Positions 8,737-19,040 of a stretch of DNA of 64,000 bases are shown here, piece after piece. Both the position numbers and the translations under genes were made by a program. Numbering within the stretch: the stretch's first letter is position 1; each line of letters starts with the position of its first letter. Under the pieces are notes generated by a model. That model was not told where the DNA came from. It worked only from the letters and a program-made list of their open reading frames with translations, and did not search any database. The DNA lies in assembly GCA_017534595.1 (NCBI GenBank), contig JAFXVY010000089.1:1-64000 (forward strand), given 5' to 3'. This stretch comes from Ruminococcus sp. Lineage in GTDB: Bacteria; Bacillota; Clostridia; Oscillospirales; Ruminococcaceae.

Positions 8737-8767
8737 CAGCTTTCTCTATGTTTTTAACATATTTTTC

Positions 8768-9955
8768 TCATTTATCTATAAAAAATTCAACTTCTTCACT
8801 AAGCTTGCCATAAAGTGTATAATTTACGGTCATCGTAACGCCTTCATCGGTCACTTCATACTCTGTTTTACGGTCTTTCAGTTCATACTCCGAGAGGAAA
8901 TTACGCTCGTAAAGCTCGGCTTTCTGTGCCGCAAGCAAGCGGGCTTCCCTTTCCGAGATCGGTACTTCCGCAAAGCTGTAGCCGGTCAGCTCCGTCCTGA
9001 CAAATGCTATCGGCAGTTCAAGACCCATAAAAGACAGCCTGCTCTCGCTGCTGACCTCTATGCAGGTCTGCGGGTCGGAGCTGAAAAACAACGGCAGCTC
9101 GGCGTCAAAAAGCCTTAGCATATATCTTGTACTGCTGTCATCGGAATCAATACGCTTTTCGGTGTGATAGGGCTGAAAGAACCGCTCTGTTCTCTCAAAG
9201 GTGCCGTACACAGCAGCGATAGACCGCGCATACCTTGTGTAGATATCATGCCGTTCCTCGCCGTTTTTGTAATATACCCGTTCATTGACGATCTTCCCGC
9301 TGACGAGTATATCTCCTTTTCTGACACCGCTGCCGACAGTTGTAACAAGCTGACCGTCGGTAAGCTCGATCTTTTCGACTACTCCGTTTTCGCAGGCTAT
9401 CTGATTGGTGGGAAGGCGCTTTTGCGCAAACTCAGGCTTTTCTGTCGAAAGCATAACATCGGCTATGACCTTGCAGCCTTCAACGGTTATCCCTATCCAT
9501 GAGACTTTATCGAGCCTGTCTCTGACAGCGCGTTCGGTCTTTGTGAGATCAAGCGAGGATACCCTCGCTCCTGCCCGCACGCCATGCTCATAAAGCATAG
9601 CAGTGACTTGCTTCCTGACCTCAGGGTCATCGGTCTGTATCTCGATACAAAGCACCGTCCCTGAGAAATACAGAGCTGCCAAAAACGACAGCAGAGTTCC
9701 TATAAGCAGCCCTTTCTTGGCAAGCAGACGTTTAACGAGTTTTGATATACCCCGCTCTCCCGTTACACTGTAAGAGATATGCTCGATATCAAACATAGCA
9801 TTAAAGGTCTTTCGCAGCCCGGCCGGAACTGTCAGATATACCTTTCCCGCTGCTTCGTGAATATCCTTCGCAGGCAGCCTGTTTGACGATATGAAACGGT
9901 ATATCCTGTCAGCCGAGCTGCCGTCGGCTTCAAAGGTCACGCTCCCGAAAAACAT
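8768..9955 (-). CDS. yqfD: Sporulation protein YqfD
   Basis: 395 residues, usual length. One membrane segment at about 85-105 (GLLIGTLLSFLAALYFSG) separates a small N-terminal domain from a large, probably extracytoplasmic C-terminal region. YqfD is a conserved sporulation protein expressed in the mother cell in Bacillus; its biochemical role is unknown. Its ATG overlaps the yqfC stop by one base (TGATG), showing coupling. Confidence 0.92.
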   Translation of the reverse strand: MFFGSVTFEADGSSADRIYRFISSNRLPAKDIHEAAGKVYLTVPAGLRKTFNAMFDIEHISYSVTGERGISKLVKRLLAKKGLLIGTLLSFLAALYFSGTVLCIEIQTDDPEVRKQVTAMLYEHGVRAGARVSSLDLTKTERAVRDRLDKVSWIGITVEGCKVIADVMLSTEKPEFAQKRLPTNQIACENGVVEKIELTDGQLVTTVGSGVRKGDILVSGKIVNERVYYKNGEERHDIYTRYARSIAAVYGTFERTERFFQPYHTEKRIDSDDSSTRYMLRLFDAELPLFFSSDPQTCIEVSSESRLSFMGLELPIAFVRTELTGYSFAEVPISEREARLLAAQKAELYERNFLSEYELKDRKTEYEVTDEGVTMTVNYTLYGKLSEEVEFFIDK

Positions 9956-10215
9956 CAGTGCTTCCCTGCCCTTCTTTCAAGACCTATGCTCGTTACAGTC
10001 CCTTTGATCTCAACGCTGCTGTTGGAATAGGTCGTGAGCTTGAGTCCGCTTCCCCATACCTCGATAAAGAACTCCCGAGTCCTCACCCTGACAAGTATCT
10101 CGTTGCATTCCGAGATCTGCGTACACCCCTCAACAAGCACGCTTTTGTCGGAAGTGACGGTTATATAAGAATAGCCTCCGGCGGCATTTACAGCTCTGTC
10201 TGTTATCCTGCCCAT
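9955..10215 (-). CDS. yqfC: Sporulation protein YqfC
   Basis: 86 residues, beta-rich, the usual partner upstream of yqfD. I start at the ATG at 10215 because AGGAGG lies 8 bases upstream; the frame stays open further up but without family similarity. YqfC sequences share motifs like SDKSVLVEGC and EILVR. In Bacillus the pair is under the mother-cell sigma-E; I could not identify a sigma-E promoter with confidence. Confidence 0.9.
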   Translation of the reverse strand: MGRITDRAVNAAGGYSYITVTSDKSVLVEGCTQISECNEILVRVRTREFFIEVWGSGLKLTTYSNSSVEIKGTVTSIGLERRAGKH

Positions 10216-10293
10216 AGATCTTCCTCCTGTGATATTTCTCAGGATAATTATATTTGCCGGCGGGACAACATATACATGAACCGGGTGATAAAT

Positions 10294-11334
10294 ATGCAAA
10301 GGATAAAGCACTGTGCAGCGGCAGCAGCCGTGCTTCTGATAATGACAGGCCTGATCGTATACGGCCGGGAGACCTCCGAAGCTGCTGTTACGGCGATCAA
10401 GCGCTGCGTATATGTTATAGTTCCCTCGCTGTTCGCTTTCATGGCCTTCTCAAATCTGATGATAAGCACAGGCGCAGCCGGATATATTTCCCGCCTGACA
10501 GATATGCCCTTTCGCATCCTGCTCGGTATACCGAAGGGGACATCCGCGCTGTTTCTGATCTCCAATATTGCCGGCTACCCTGTCGGCGCTTCTATGCTTT
10601 CGGAAACGGTCAGTACAGGCAGGCTTGATAAGCGCTCGGCGGAGGTCATGAGCATATACTGTTATGCAGCGGGGCCGGCATTCATAATAAACACCGTAGG
10701 TCTGGGGATCTTCGGCAGAACGTCGGCAGGAACTGCGATATTGTTCTCCGTGATATCAACGAACCTTGTACTTGCTGCCGCTGTGAACCGCATATACAAG
10801 CCGGGATCTGCCTCTATTCCCGCCGCCAAGCCTGACGCCGCAGCTTCGCTTACCGGAGCCGTAGCAAAAGCCGGCGAAGCTATGATAAAGATGTGCGGGA
10901 TAATCATACTGTTTTCGGCTGTGACGGCTATGTTTCAAGCCTTTGCCGGAGATAAGCTTCCCTCCGGCAGCGCCCGGGTATTCCTGCTCTCGGCGCTTGA
11001 GATCACCAACCTGACATCTCTAAAAGATATTTCCGGAGCCGCACTTCCGATCACCGCGGTCACAGTGGGATTCGGAGGGGTCTCGGTGATAGCTCAGCTG
11101 ATGTCGGCAGCGGGCAGGAACTACAGCCTGAATCTGTTTTTGAAATGGCTTCCGGTGCGTGCAGGGCTTAATTTCGGGTTTGCAAAGCTTTATTGCAGCC
11201 TTATGCCGGAGGTCAGCATTCCGGCTTTTGCACAGACCTCACAAATTATCGTCGAAATAGACAATTTCATACCATCAATTTGCTTAATAATGATGATTTT
11301 TTTGATAGTTTTTAAAAAAACACTGGATTTTTGA
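10294..11334 (+). CDS. ylbJ: YlbJ-like sporulation integral membrane protein (nucleoside-recognition fold)
   Basis: About 346 residues, strongly hydrophobic with 8 or so membrane segments. It has two Gate-type half-repeats and the family-style segment GYPVGASMLSE. YlbJ is a sporulation membrane protein found with other mother-cell genes; related SpmA/SpmB and YjiH proteins share the fold. I chose ATG 10294 because GGTGAT, the 3' part of the Shine-Dalgarno consensus, lies just before it; ATG 10276 in the same frame is the alternative. It diverges from yqfC, and the 78 bases between them must hold both promoters. Confidence 0.78.
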   Translation: MQRIKHCAAAAAVLLIMTGLIVYGRETSEAAVTAIKRCVYVIVPSLFAFMAFSNLMISTGAAGYISRLTDMPFRILLGIPKGTSALFLISNIAGYPVGASMLSETVSTGRLDKRSAEVMSIYCYAAGPAFIINTVGLGIFGRTSAGTAILFSVISTNLVLAAAVNRIYKPGSASIPAAKPDAAASLTGAVAKAGEAMIKMCGIIILFSAVTAMFQAFAGDKLPSGSARVFLLSALEITNLTSLKDISGAALPITAVTVGFGGVSVIAQLMSAAGRNYSLNLFLKWLPVRAGLNFGFAKLYCSLMPEVSIPAFAQTSQIIVEIDNFIPSICLIMMIFLIVFKKTLDF

Positions 11335-11399
11335 AAAAGAGTATGCTATAATAAATTAGTAAAAAAATATACTCGGCTATAAAAAGGAGTGTTTTTAAT

Positions 11400-11615
11400 A
11401 TGGCTAAGAAGAAAAACTTTTTTGGCAACGGTATCCCTGCATCCTGCTCTTACTGTGCATTCGGCAACCGTTCCAAGGAGGGTAACAAGGTCCTCTGTGA
11501 AAAGCAGGGACTCGTAGATGCAGATTACAGCTGCAAGAAGTGGGTATACGATCCTATCAAGCGCGTTCCCAAGAAGCAGCTCAGCATTCCCAATCAGGAA
11601 GATGACGTTATCTGA
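11400..11615 (+). CDS. Small four-cysteine protein, unknown function
   Basis: 71 residues, very basic N-terminus (MAKKKN). Two cysteines in CSYC (16-19) and two more at LCEK and SCKK suggest a Cys4 metal site. It then reads KWVYDPIKRVP, a pattern I recognise as conserved among small clostridial proteins. AAAAAGGAG precedes the ATG. It is monocistronic, 65 bases after the ylbJ-like gene, and ended by a strong bidirectional terminator. A short zinc- or iron-binding protein is plausible; no function can be named. Confidence 0.8.
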   Translation: MAKKKNFFGNGIPASCSYCAFGNRSKEGNKVLCEKQGLVDADYSCKKWVYDPIKRVPKKQLSIPNQEDDVI

Positions 11616-11626
11616 CAAAAAACTAC

Positions 11627-11655
11627 AGGCGGCAGAGTGATCTGCCGCCTTTTTG
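11627..11655. terminator. Bidirectional terminator between the Cys4 gene and tfoX
   Basis: A 9-bp stem (11627-11635 with 11642-11650, GC-rich) with a 6-base loop has TTTTT on the plus side and a T-run (A-run at 11617-11622) on the minus side. It ends both convergent transcripts. Confidence 0.9.
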
Positions 11656-11673
11656 TTTTGCTTAAATATGCGA

Positions 11674-11999
11674 TTACTTGCTGCGGGGCTTTTTCGGCTT
11701 GGGTGCCGGGAGCTCCGGGAGCATAGCCTCAAAAAGCCTGGTAAGGCGCTCGCGGTCGTCGATATCCTCGACGAGCAGCATCTCCTTGGCTCCCTCATAG
11801 GGCAGCTCCATAGGAGCATCGGGCATGAGCCTCTTTGCAGAAGCCGTCGGCTTGACGAGCAGCCTGTCATCGTATATCCCGCCGATCACTCTCCCCAGAT
11901 AATAGAGGATAAACTCCCCCATCATAGGTCTGTAACTGATATCCGAAAGACCGGAAAGCTGCTCGAGCACATATTCAAGATAGCCCTTGCTTGAAGCCA

Positions 12000-12000
<1 letters not shown>
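11674..12000 (-). CDS. TfoX N-terminal domain protein
   Basis: 108 residues of the TfoX/Sxy N-terminal domain: PMMGEFILYY and GGIYDDRLLVKPT are the diagnostic segments. The TfoX C-terminal domain is absent and the tail is Pro/Lys-rich. Full-length TfoX controls competence in proteobacteria; stand-alone N domains in Firmicutes have no known role. The start overlaps the ligA stop by one base (TAATG), so it is made with DNA ligase. Confidence 0.88.
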
Positions 12001-14003
<2,003 letters not shown>

Positions 14004-14028
14004 TCATTACGGTTTTGATACCGAGAAT

Positions 14029-14057
14029 ATTATACCACATCCCGCGCCGAAAATCAA
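14029..14057 (-). promoter_or_regulatory. ligA promoter
   Basis: TTGATT (14052-14057), 17-bp spacer, TATAAT (14029-14034) on the minus strand, about 40 bases before the ligA start. Confidence 0.8.
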
Positions 14058-14072
14058 CATCACATCAGCTTT

Positions 14073-14702
14073 TTATCCCACTGTGCCGGGTATCGGGTAC
14101 ATCTGCGGCACCTCGCCGACTATAAGCGTATCGGTCAGCACATATTCGTCGGTTACGTCTATCGACTCGCTCCCGCCCGGAAGCAGCACTTTGAAGCTGA
14201 CCGTCACGAGTATGCTCGCTCTGAACCTTGTCTGATTTATGCCCGCGGACTCGAAATGCGTTCTGGTCTCCGTATCAACGCGGCCTGTCTGTTGGAAGCC
14301 GAAGGTAAGCTCTGCTCCCCTGCCGCTGAGAAATTCAATATCTGTCAGGTCGCCGAGGGTAACGGTCACAGAATTGTATTCGGCTTCGGCAAGCCGGGAA
14401 TTCAGCTCTGAGCGTATACGGTTCTGCACATCGTTGAGAGCAGCTGTATCCGCCTGCGCGGATGATATCTTTCCCTCACTGTCATATTCCAAGGTGTAAA
14501 ACGGACAGCTCTGCACACCGAGCCCGCTGATGACCTCGCAGATCATCCCGTTGACCGCCTCTGCACACTTGCAGCTGCAAAGCTCGGAGATATGCTCCCT
14601 GACGCTGTGATGAATTATCAGCAGTAAGCCTGCAAGCAGTAATATCACAAACAAGGCTATGTATGACAGCCTGCATCTGAATGACGGTCTCTTAGCGCTC
14701 AT
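14073..14702 (-). CDS. yunB: Sporulation protein YunB
   Basis: About 209 residues with one N-terminal membrane anchor (YIALFVILLLAGLLLII) and an extracytoplasmic domain with family segments NSVTVTLGDLTDIEFLSGRG. YunB is needed for efficient sporulation in Bacillus; biochemical role unknown. ATG 14702 follows AGGGGGG; the ATG at 14726 is less likely. It lies downstream of the tkt terminator and upstream of ligA, which has its own promoter. Confidence 0.87.
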   Translation of the reverse strand: MSAKRPSFRCRLSYIALFVILLLAGLLLIIHHSVREHISELCSCKCAEAVNGMICEVISGLGVQSCPFYTLEYDSEGKISSAQADTAALNDVQNRIRSELNSRLAEAEYNSVTVTLGDLTDIEFLSGRGAELTFGFQQTGRVDTETRTHFESAGINQTRFRASILVTVSFKVLLPGGSESIDVTDEYVLTDTLIVGEVPQMYPIPGTVG

Positions 14703-14756
14703 TATACCCGCCCCCCTCTTATACATAATAAGTCAGCGTGAGGATAATGGTGAGAG

Positions 14757-14796
14757 ACAAAAAATCATCCCCGAAAGGACTCGCCCTTCGGGGATG
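14757..14796 (-). terminator. Terminator after transketolase
   Basis: A 10-bp perfect stem (14766-14775 with 14787-14796), 11-base loop, then ATTTTTTG on the minus strand. It is the first strong terminator below the miaB promoter. Confidence 0.9.
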
Positions 14797-14817
14797 TTCT
14801 GATCTTGGATTTACGCC

Positions 14818-15765
14818 TTACTTGGCCGCAATAGCAGCCTTTGCGGTCTTTACGATATTGTCTGCACAGAGACCGAACTCCTTGAGCAGGTCTACTGCCG
14901 GGCCGGAATGACCGAACTCGTCGTTGACGCCGATCTTAATGACCTTAGTGGGCAGCTTGGCGGCGAGAACGTCACATACAGCCGAGCCGAGGCCGCCGAT
15001 GATGCTGTGCTCCTCAACGGTGAGCACAAGTCCGGTAGTCTTGGCAGCCTCAACGATGATCTCCTCGTCGATAGGCTTGATGGTGTGGATGTTTATAACC
15101 GTCGCGGAGATGCCCTCAGCCTCGAGGACCTTAGCAGCCTCGATAGCCTCATTTACCATAAGTCCGGTAGCTACGATGGCGATATCCTTGCCGTCGCGGA
15201 GCTTGATGCCCTTGCCGAGCTCGAACTTGTAGGCAGCAGGATCGTTGAATACGGGAACTGCAAGTCTGCCGAAGCGCATATAAACGGGACCGTCGTGCAG
15301 GATAGCAGCCTCAACGGCAGCTCTTGCCTCAACGTCGTCAGCGGGGTTTATGATAGTCATGCCGGGGATAGTCCTCATAAGAGCGATATCCTCGTTGCAC
15401 TGGTGGGTAGCGCCGTCCTCACCGACGGAGATACCGGCATGCGTAGCACCAATCTTTACATTGAGGTGAGGATAACCGATAGAGTTGCGGACGATCTCAA
15501 ACGCTCTGCCGGATGCGAACATGGCAAAGGTGGAAGCGAAGGGGATCTTTCCGGTAGCAGCAAGACCAGCCGCCACGCCCATCATATTGGCCTCTGCGAT
15601 ACCGCAGTCGAAAAATCTTTCGGGGAACTTCTTCTTGAAAATACCGGTCTTGGTAGCAGCAGCAAGGTCTGCATCAAGTACATAAAGGTTTTCATACTTA
15701 TCGCCGAGAGCTGCGAGTGCCTCGCCGTAGCTCTCTCTTGTAGCCTTCTTTACAACGTCTGCCAT
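14818..15765 (-). CDS. Transketolase, C-terminal subunit
   Basis: 315 residues holding the pyrimidine-binding and C-terminal transketolase domains (TFAMFASGRAFE, EDGATHQ, VEEHSIIGGLG). It pairs with the separately encoded N-terminal subunit 3 bases upstream to form an active split enzyme of the non-oxidative pentose phosphate pathway. Split transketolases are common in clostridia and archaea. Codon use and length are normal. Confidence 0.95.
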   Translation of the reverse strand: MADVVKKATRESYGEALAALGDKYENLYVLDADLAAATKTGIFKKKFPERFFDCGIAEANMMGVAAGLAATGKIPFASTFAMFASGRAFEIVRNSIGYPHLNVKIGATHAGISVGEDGATHQCNEDIALMRTIPGMTIINPADDVEARAAVEAAILHDGPVYMRFGRLAVPVFNDPAAYKFELGKGIKLRDGKDIAIVATGLMVNEAIEAAKVLEAEGISATVINIHTIKPIDEEIIVEAAKTTGLVLTVEEHSIIGGLGSAVCDVLAAKLPTKVIKIGVNDEFGHSGPAVDLLKEFGLCADNIVKTAKAAIAAK

Positions 15766-15768
15766 ATC

Positions 15769-16608
15769 TCAGCCCTCCAGTTCATTAAGCTTAGCGGTCA
15801 GCTCGGAAACTGCCTGATCGTACTGCTCCTTGTTGGGAGCGGTGCCGTGCCAGCCGACCTGATTTTCCATAAACGAAACGCCCTTACCCTTTACGCTCTT
15901 CTGGATGATGACAACAGGCTGACCCGAAACGGTCTCGGCCTCATTGAATGCAGCCTCGATAGCGTCGAAGTCGTGAGCGTCGATCTCGATAGCGTGCCAG
16001 CCGAAGGCCTCGAACTTCTCCTTGATCGGATAGGGGCTCATAACGTCGCTGATCTTGCCGTCGATCTGGAGGCCGTTATTATCAACAACAGCTACGAGAT
16101 TGTCAAGCTTGTAGTGAGCTGCGAACATAGCAGCCTCCCATACCTGACCCTCTTCGATCTCGCCGTCGCCGAGAACGGTGTAAACCTTATAGGTGCTGTT
16201 CGAGATCTTGCCCGAAAGCGCCATACCGCAGGCAGCGGAGATACCCTGACCGAGCGAGCCGGAGGACATATCCACGCCGGGGATATGGATGCAGGGGTGA
16301 CCCTGAAGCAGAGCGCCTATATGACGCAGGCTCTTGAGCTCATCCTTGGGGAAGAAGCCTTTCTCCGCAAGTACGGAATAAAGCGCGGGAGCTGTGTGAC
16401 CCTTGGAAAGCACGAATCTGTCCCTGCTGGGTTCATCGGGCTTGTCGGGGTAAACGTTCATCTTTGCAAAATAGAGATAGGTCAGCATATCGGCGATCGA
16501 GAGCGACCCGCCGGGGTGACCGGACTTAGCGTTGAAAACACCCTCGATTATACCGAGGCGGACCTTACAGGCTGTGATCTCAAGCTGTTTTTTGATTGTA
16601 GCATCCAT
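15769..16608 (-). CDS. Transketolase, N-terminal subunit
   Basis: 279 residues, the thiamine-diphosphate-binding half: GHPGGSLS near the N-terminus and the GDGEIEEGQVWE ... NN motif that binds Mg-ThDP. It transfers two-carbon units between sugar phosphates with the partner subunit. AGGTC precedes the ATG. Confidence 0.95.
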   Translation of the reverse strand: MDATIKKQLEITACKVRLGIIEGVFNAKSGHPGGSLSIADMLTYLYFAKMNVYPDKPDEPSRDRFVLSKGHTAPALYSVLAEKGFFPKDELKSLRHIGALLQGHPCIHIPGVDMSSGSLGQGISAACGMALSGKISNSTYKVYTVLGDGEIEEGQVWEAAMFAAHYKLDNLVAVVDNNGLQIDGKISDVMSPYPIKEKFEAFGWHAIEIDAHDFDAIEAAFNEAETVSGQPVVIIQKSVKGKGVSFMENQVGWHGTAPNKEQYDQAVSELTAKLNELEG

Positions 16609-16641
16609 AACATGACCTCCGTTTTATACTAATAGATTTAT

Positions 16642-17460
16642 CTATTCAGATAACTTTGAATATATGAAGCTTACGACCTCGGCTATAGCGTCCTCCTCGC
16701 AGGAGACGTCGAGCACGATATCGGCCGCAGCCTTGACATCGTCAGTTGCATTTGACGGGCAGATACCAATATCGGCAGTCCGGAGCATCTCGATGTCGTT
16801 GTTGTAGTCGCCGACGGCAACGATCGTATGATCCTCCATGCCGCAGGCCTCGCGCATACGCTCAAGACCCGTGCCCTTTGAAATATTCAGCGGGAGCATC
16901 TCGTAATAGATAGGTGCCGAGCGGACAAAATCCACTCCGCCGAAGCCGCTTCTTTTGACATACTCTATAAGCTCGCCGATCTTATCCTCGGTCTGGGCAA
17001 AAAGCACCTTGTACCAGTTATCGGGGATATCATCGACCCTGCGGATCTTAGGCGTCACCTTGCAGATGCCGCAGTGCTGGCGTTCGAGCTCGGTCATCTG
17101 CGGAACATATACTCCGTCAAGCAGTAAGACTTCACACCCGACTGTCGGATTGTCACGAAGTATAGCGTCCGCAATGCTTCTTGCCTTGTCAGGCAGATAC
17201 ACATCGTAGATCTGCTTTTTTGTGCCTATGTCATAGACCATTCCGCCGTTGCACATGATTATCGGCGCATTCACCGAGAACTGTTCAAAATACTGCTGCG
17301 ATGCCTGGAGCGAACGGCCTGTCGCAATGGAAAAGCAGCCACCGTCCCTCTGAAAACGGGCTACAGCTTCAAGATTACGCTGCGAGGGTATCTTGCTTGC
17401 AGGAAGAAACGTCCCGTCCATATCGGTAATAAGCAGGACCTTTCTTATATCTTCAGACAT
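16642..17460 (-). CDS. Cof-type HAD-superfamily phosphatase
   Basis: 272 residues. Motif I TDMDGTF with the nucleophilic aspartate, motif II ATGR, and motif IV GDYNNDIEML identify a C2-cap Cof-like hydrolase. Such enzymes hydrolyse sugar phosphates or flavin phosphates; the substrate cannot be predicted. It begins 12 bases after the rluD-like gene and precedes the transketolase pair. Confidence 0.9.
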   Translation of the reverse strand: MSEDIRKVLLITDMDGTFLPASKIPSQRNLEAVARFQRDGGCFSIATGRSLQASQQYFEQFSVNAPIIMCNGGMVYDIGTKKQIYDVYLPDKARSIADAILRDNPTVGCEVLLLDGVYVPQMTELERQHCGICKVTPKIRRVDDIPDNWYKVLFAQTEDKIGELIEYVKRSGFGGVDFVRSAPIYYEMLPLNISKGTGLERMREACGMEDHTIVAVGDYNNDIEMLRTADIGICPSNATDDVKAAADIVLDVSCEEDAIAEVVSFIYSKLSE

Positions 17461-17472
17461 TCGCCGCAGACC

Positions 17473-18381
17473 TCATTTCCTAAGTTTGTTGAGCAGCGCG
17501 GTAAAATACCCCGGCAGCTCACTGTCAAATTCTATGTATTCCCCGGTTGACGGGTGGATGAACCCGAGCTTTTTGGCGTGAAGGCACTGCCCTTCCAAGC
17601 CCTTGAACGGTTTCCCGTAGACCTCGTCGCCGAGTATCGGGTGCCCTATATGGGCACAGTGTACTCTGATCTGATGCGTCCTGCCGGTCTCGAGCCTGAA
17701 CCTCACAAACGAATACTGCCCCAGCTCCTCCAGGACCTCGTAATGTGTCACGGCATTTTTGGAATTAAGCTGTGTGACGCACATCTTCTTGCGGTCATAC
17801 TTGCTCCTGCCTATCGGCGCGTTGACCGTGCCGGTGCTTTCGGCAAATCTGCCGCAGCAGATCGCCTGATATTCTCTCGTGAAGCTGTGCTCCTTGATCT
17901 GCTCCGCCAGCTTGTTATGAGCTTTGTCGTTCTTGGCGATGACGAGCAGACCGCTGGTGAGCTTATCTATCCTGTGGACTATGCCGGGACGTATCTTGCC
18001 GTTTATACCCGAGAGCCTGCCCTCGCAGTGGAAAAGCAAAGCATTGACAAGCGTACCGTCGGGATTTCCGGCGGCGGGATGAACGACCATACCTTTCGGC
18101 TTGTTGACTATTATCAAATCATCGTCCTCATAGACGATATCGAGCGGGATATCCTGCGGCGCCGCTTCAAGCAGCTCGGGATCGGGTATCTCAAGCTCGA
18201 TGACCTCGCCGCCGCGAAGCTTGCAGTTTTTGGTCTGAGGCTTGCCGTCAACAAGCACGGAACCGTTTTCGATAAGCTTCTGCACCGCATTCCGTGAAAG
18301 CTCTTCGGCGTTGTCGGAGAGCCATTTATCGAGCCTGCCGCCCTGCTGATCTGCTGGAACGGTGAGCGTGAGCTTATTCAT
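17473..18381 (-). CDS. RluA-family 23S rRNA pseudouridine synthase (RluD-like)
   Basis: About 302 residues. An N-terminal S4 RNA-binding domain (GGRLDKWL) is followed by the catalytic domain with HRIDKLTSGL, whose Asp is the nucleophile. It is the usual neighbour of lspA in Firmicutes. The start ATG 18381 overlaps the last codons of lspA by 8 bases; the open frame extends upstream only because lspA has an Arg-rich antisense-like reading. Confidence 0.93.
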   Translation of the reverse strand: MNKLTLTVPADQQGGRLDKWLSDNAEELSRNAVQKLIENGSVLVDGKPQTKNCKLRGGEVIELEIPDPELLEAAPQDIPLDIVYEDDDLIIVNKPKGMVVHPAAGNPDGTLVNALLFHCEGRLSGINGKIRPGIVHRIDKLTSGLLVIAKNDKAHNKLAEQIKEHSFTREYQAICCGRFAESTGTVNAPIGRSKYDRKKMCVTQLNSKNAVTHYEVLEELGQYSFVRFRLETGRTHQIRVHCAHIGHPILGDEVYGKPFKGLEGQCLHAKKLGFIHPSTGEYIEFDSELPGYFTALLNKLRK

Positions 18382-18982
18382 CGGAAGCCTCTCCAGCCTC
18401 TGCTTCCTCAACAGCCTCGGAGACCTCAGACTCTCCCGTCTCCGGCTCAGCCGGCTCGTCCGCAGCCGTTTCCGCCGCGGAGGGCTCCTCCGCAGCCTCG
18501 GCAGCCTTCTTCTTGTCCTTCTCCGACTTATCAAAGAAGATAAAGTACACCGCAAGCATTATCACGCCGATGACAACGCTGATATCCGCGAAGTTGAATA
18601 CCGGGAAGTTTATCGGCTCGAAGCGGATATAGTCAACGACCTCGCCGAGCCTGATCCTGTCGATAAGATTGCCCAGACCTCCCGCCACAAGAAGTGCAAG
18701 GGAGATATTCTGCAGCCTGCTGTCTTTTCTTTTCCGGAACATATACACAAGTCCCGCAGCCACGACGACGAGCGGAAAGCCGATAAGGAACCAGCTTTTC
18801 CCCTCCATCATGCTCCAGGCGGCGCCCTTATTCGTGATATGGGTCAGGTTGAAGATATCTGTGTCACCGAAATGGATGACCCTGATGATCTCGCCGACCT
18901 CGATATTCCTGACAACAGCGAGCTTGATAAGCTGATCCGCCAATGTCAGAACAACTATCAGAACAAGTGAAAAAATATACAT
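18374..18982 (-). CDS. lspA: Lipoprotein signal peptidase LspA with acidic tail
   Basis: 202 residues. The first 150 are normal LspA: four membrane helices and the catalytic aspartates in NLIDR and FNFADIS. It removes signal peptides from prolipoproteins such as the GH5 enzyme in this window. The last 50 residues are an extra, probably disordered cytoplasmic tail of Ala/Glu/Pro/Ser, beginning with a Lys-rich KDKKK stretch. Confidence 0.95.
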   Translation of the reverse strand: MYIFSLVLIVVLTLADQLIKLAVVRNIEVGEIIRVIHFGDTDIFNLTHITNKGAAWSMMEGKSWFLIGFPLVVVAAGLVYMFRKRKDSRLQNISLALLVAGGLGNLIDRIRLGEVVDYIRFEPINFPVFNFADISVVIGVIMLAVYFIFFDKSEKDKKKAAEAAEEPSAAETAADEPAEPETGESEVSEAVEEAEAGEASDE

Positions 18983-19004
18983 AGATTATCCCTTTAACTG
19001 CCTA

Positions 19005-19028
19005 AAGGCTCTGAGTATTCAGAGCCTT
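19005..19028 (-). other. Intercistronic hairpin between ileS and lspA
   Basis: A perfect 10-bp stem (19005-19014 with 19019-19028) with a 4-base loop and no T-run, just before the lspA ribosome site AAAGGGAT. It may stabilise or process the mRNA between the two genes. Confidence 0.55.
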
Positions 19029-19040
19029 GGCTTGATAGTA

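Noticed and set aside
9958..10293. N-terminal extension of the ylbJ-like protein
   Set aside because: The open frame continues over yqfC, but those codons do not look like a membrane protein and a good ribosome site precedes 10294.
14908..16632. 574-codon open frame on the plus strand
   Set aside because: It lies antisense to the two transketolase genes, has no family sequence and no ribosome site; a by-product of GC-rich codon use.
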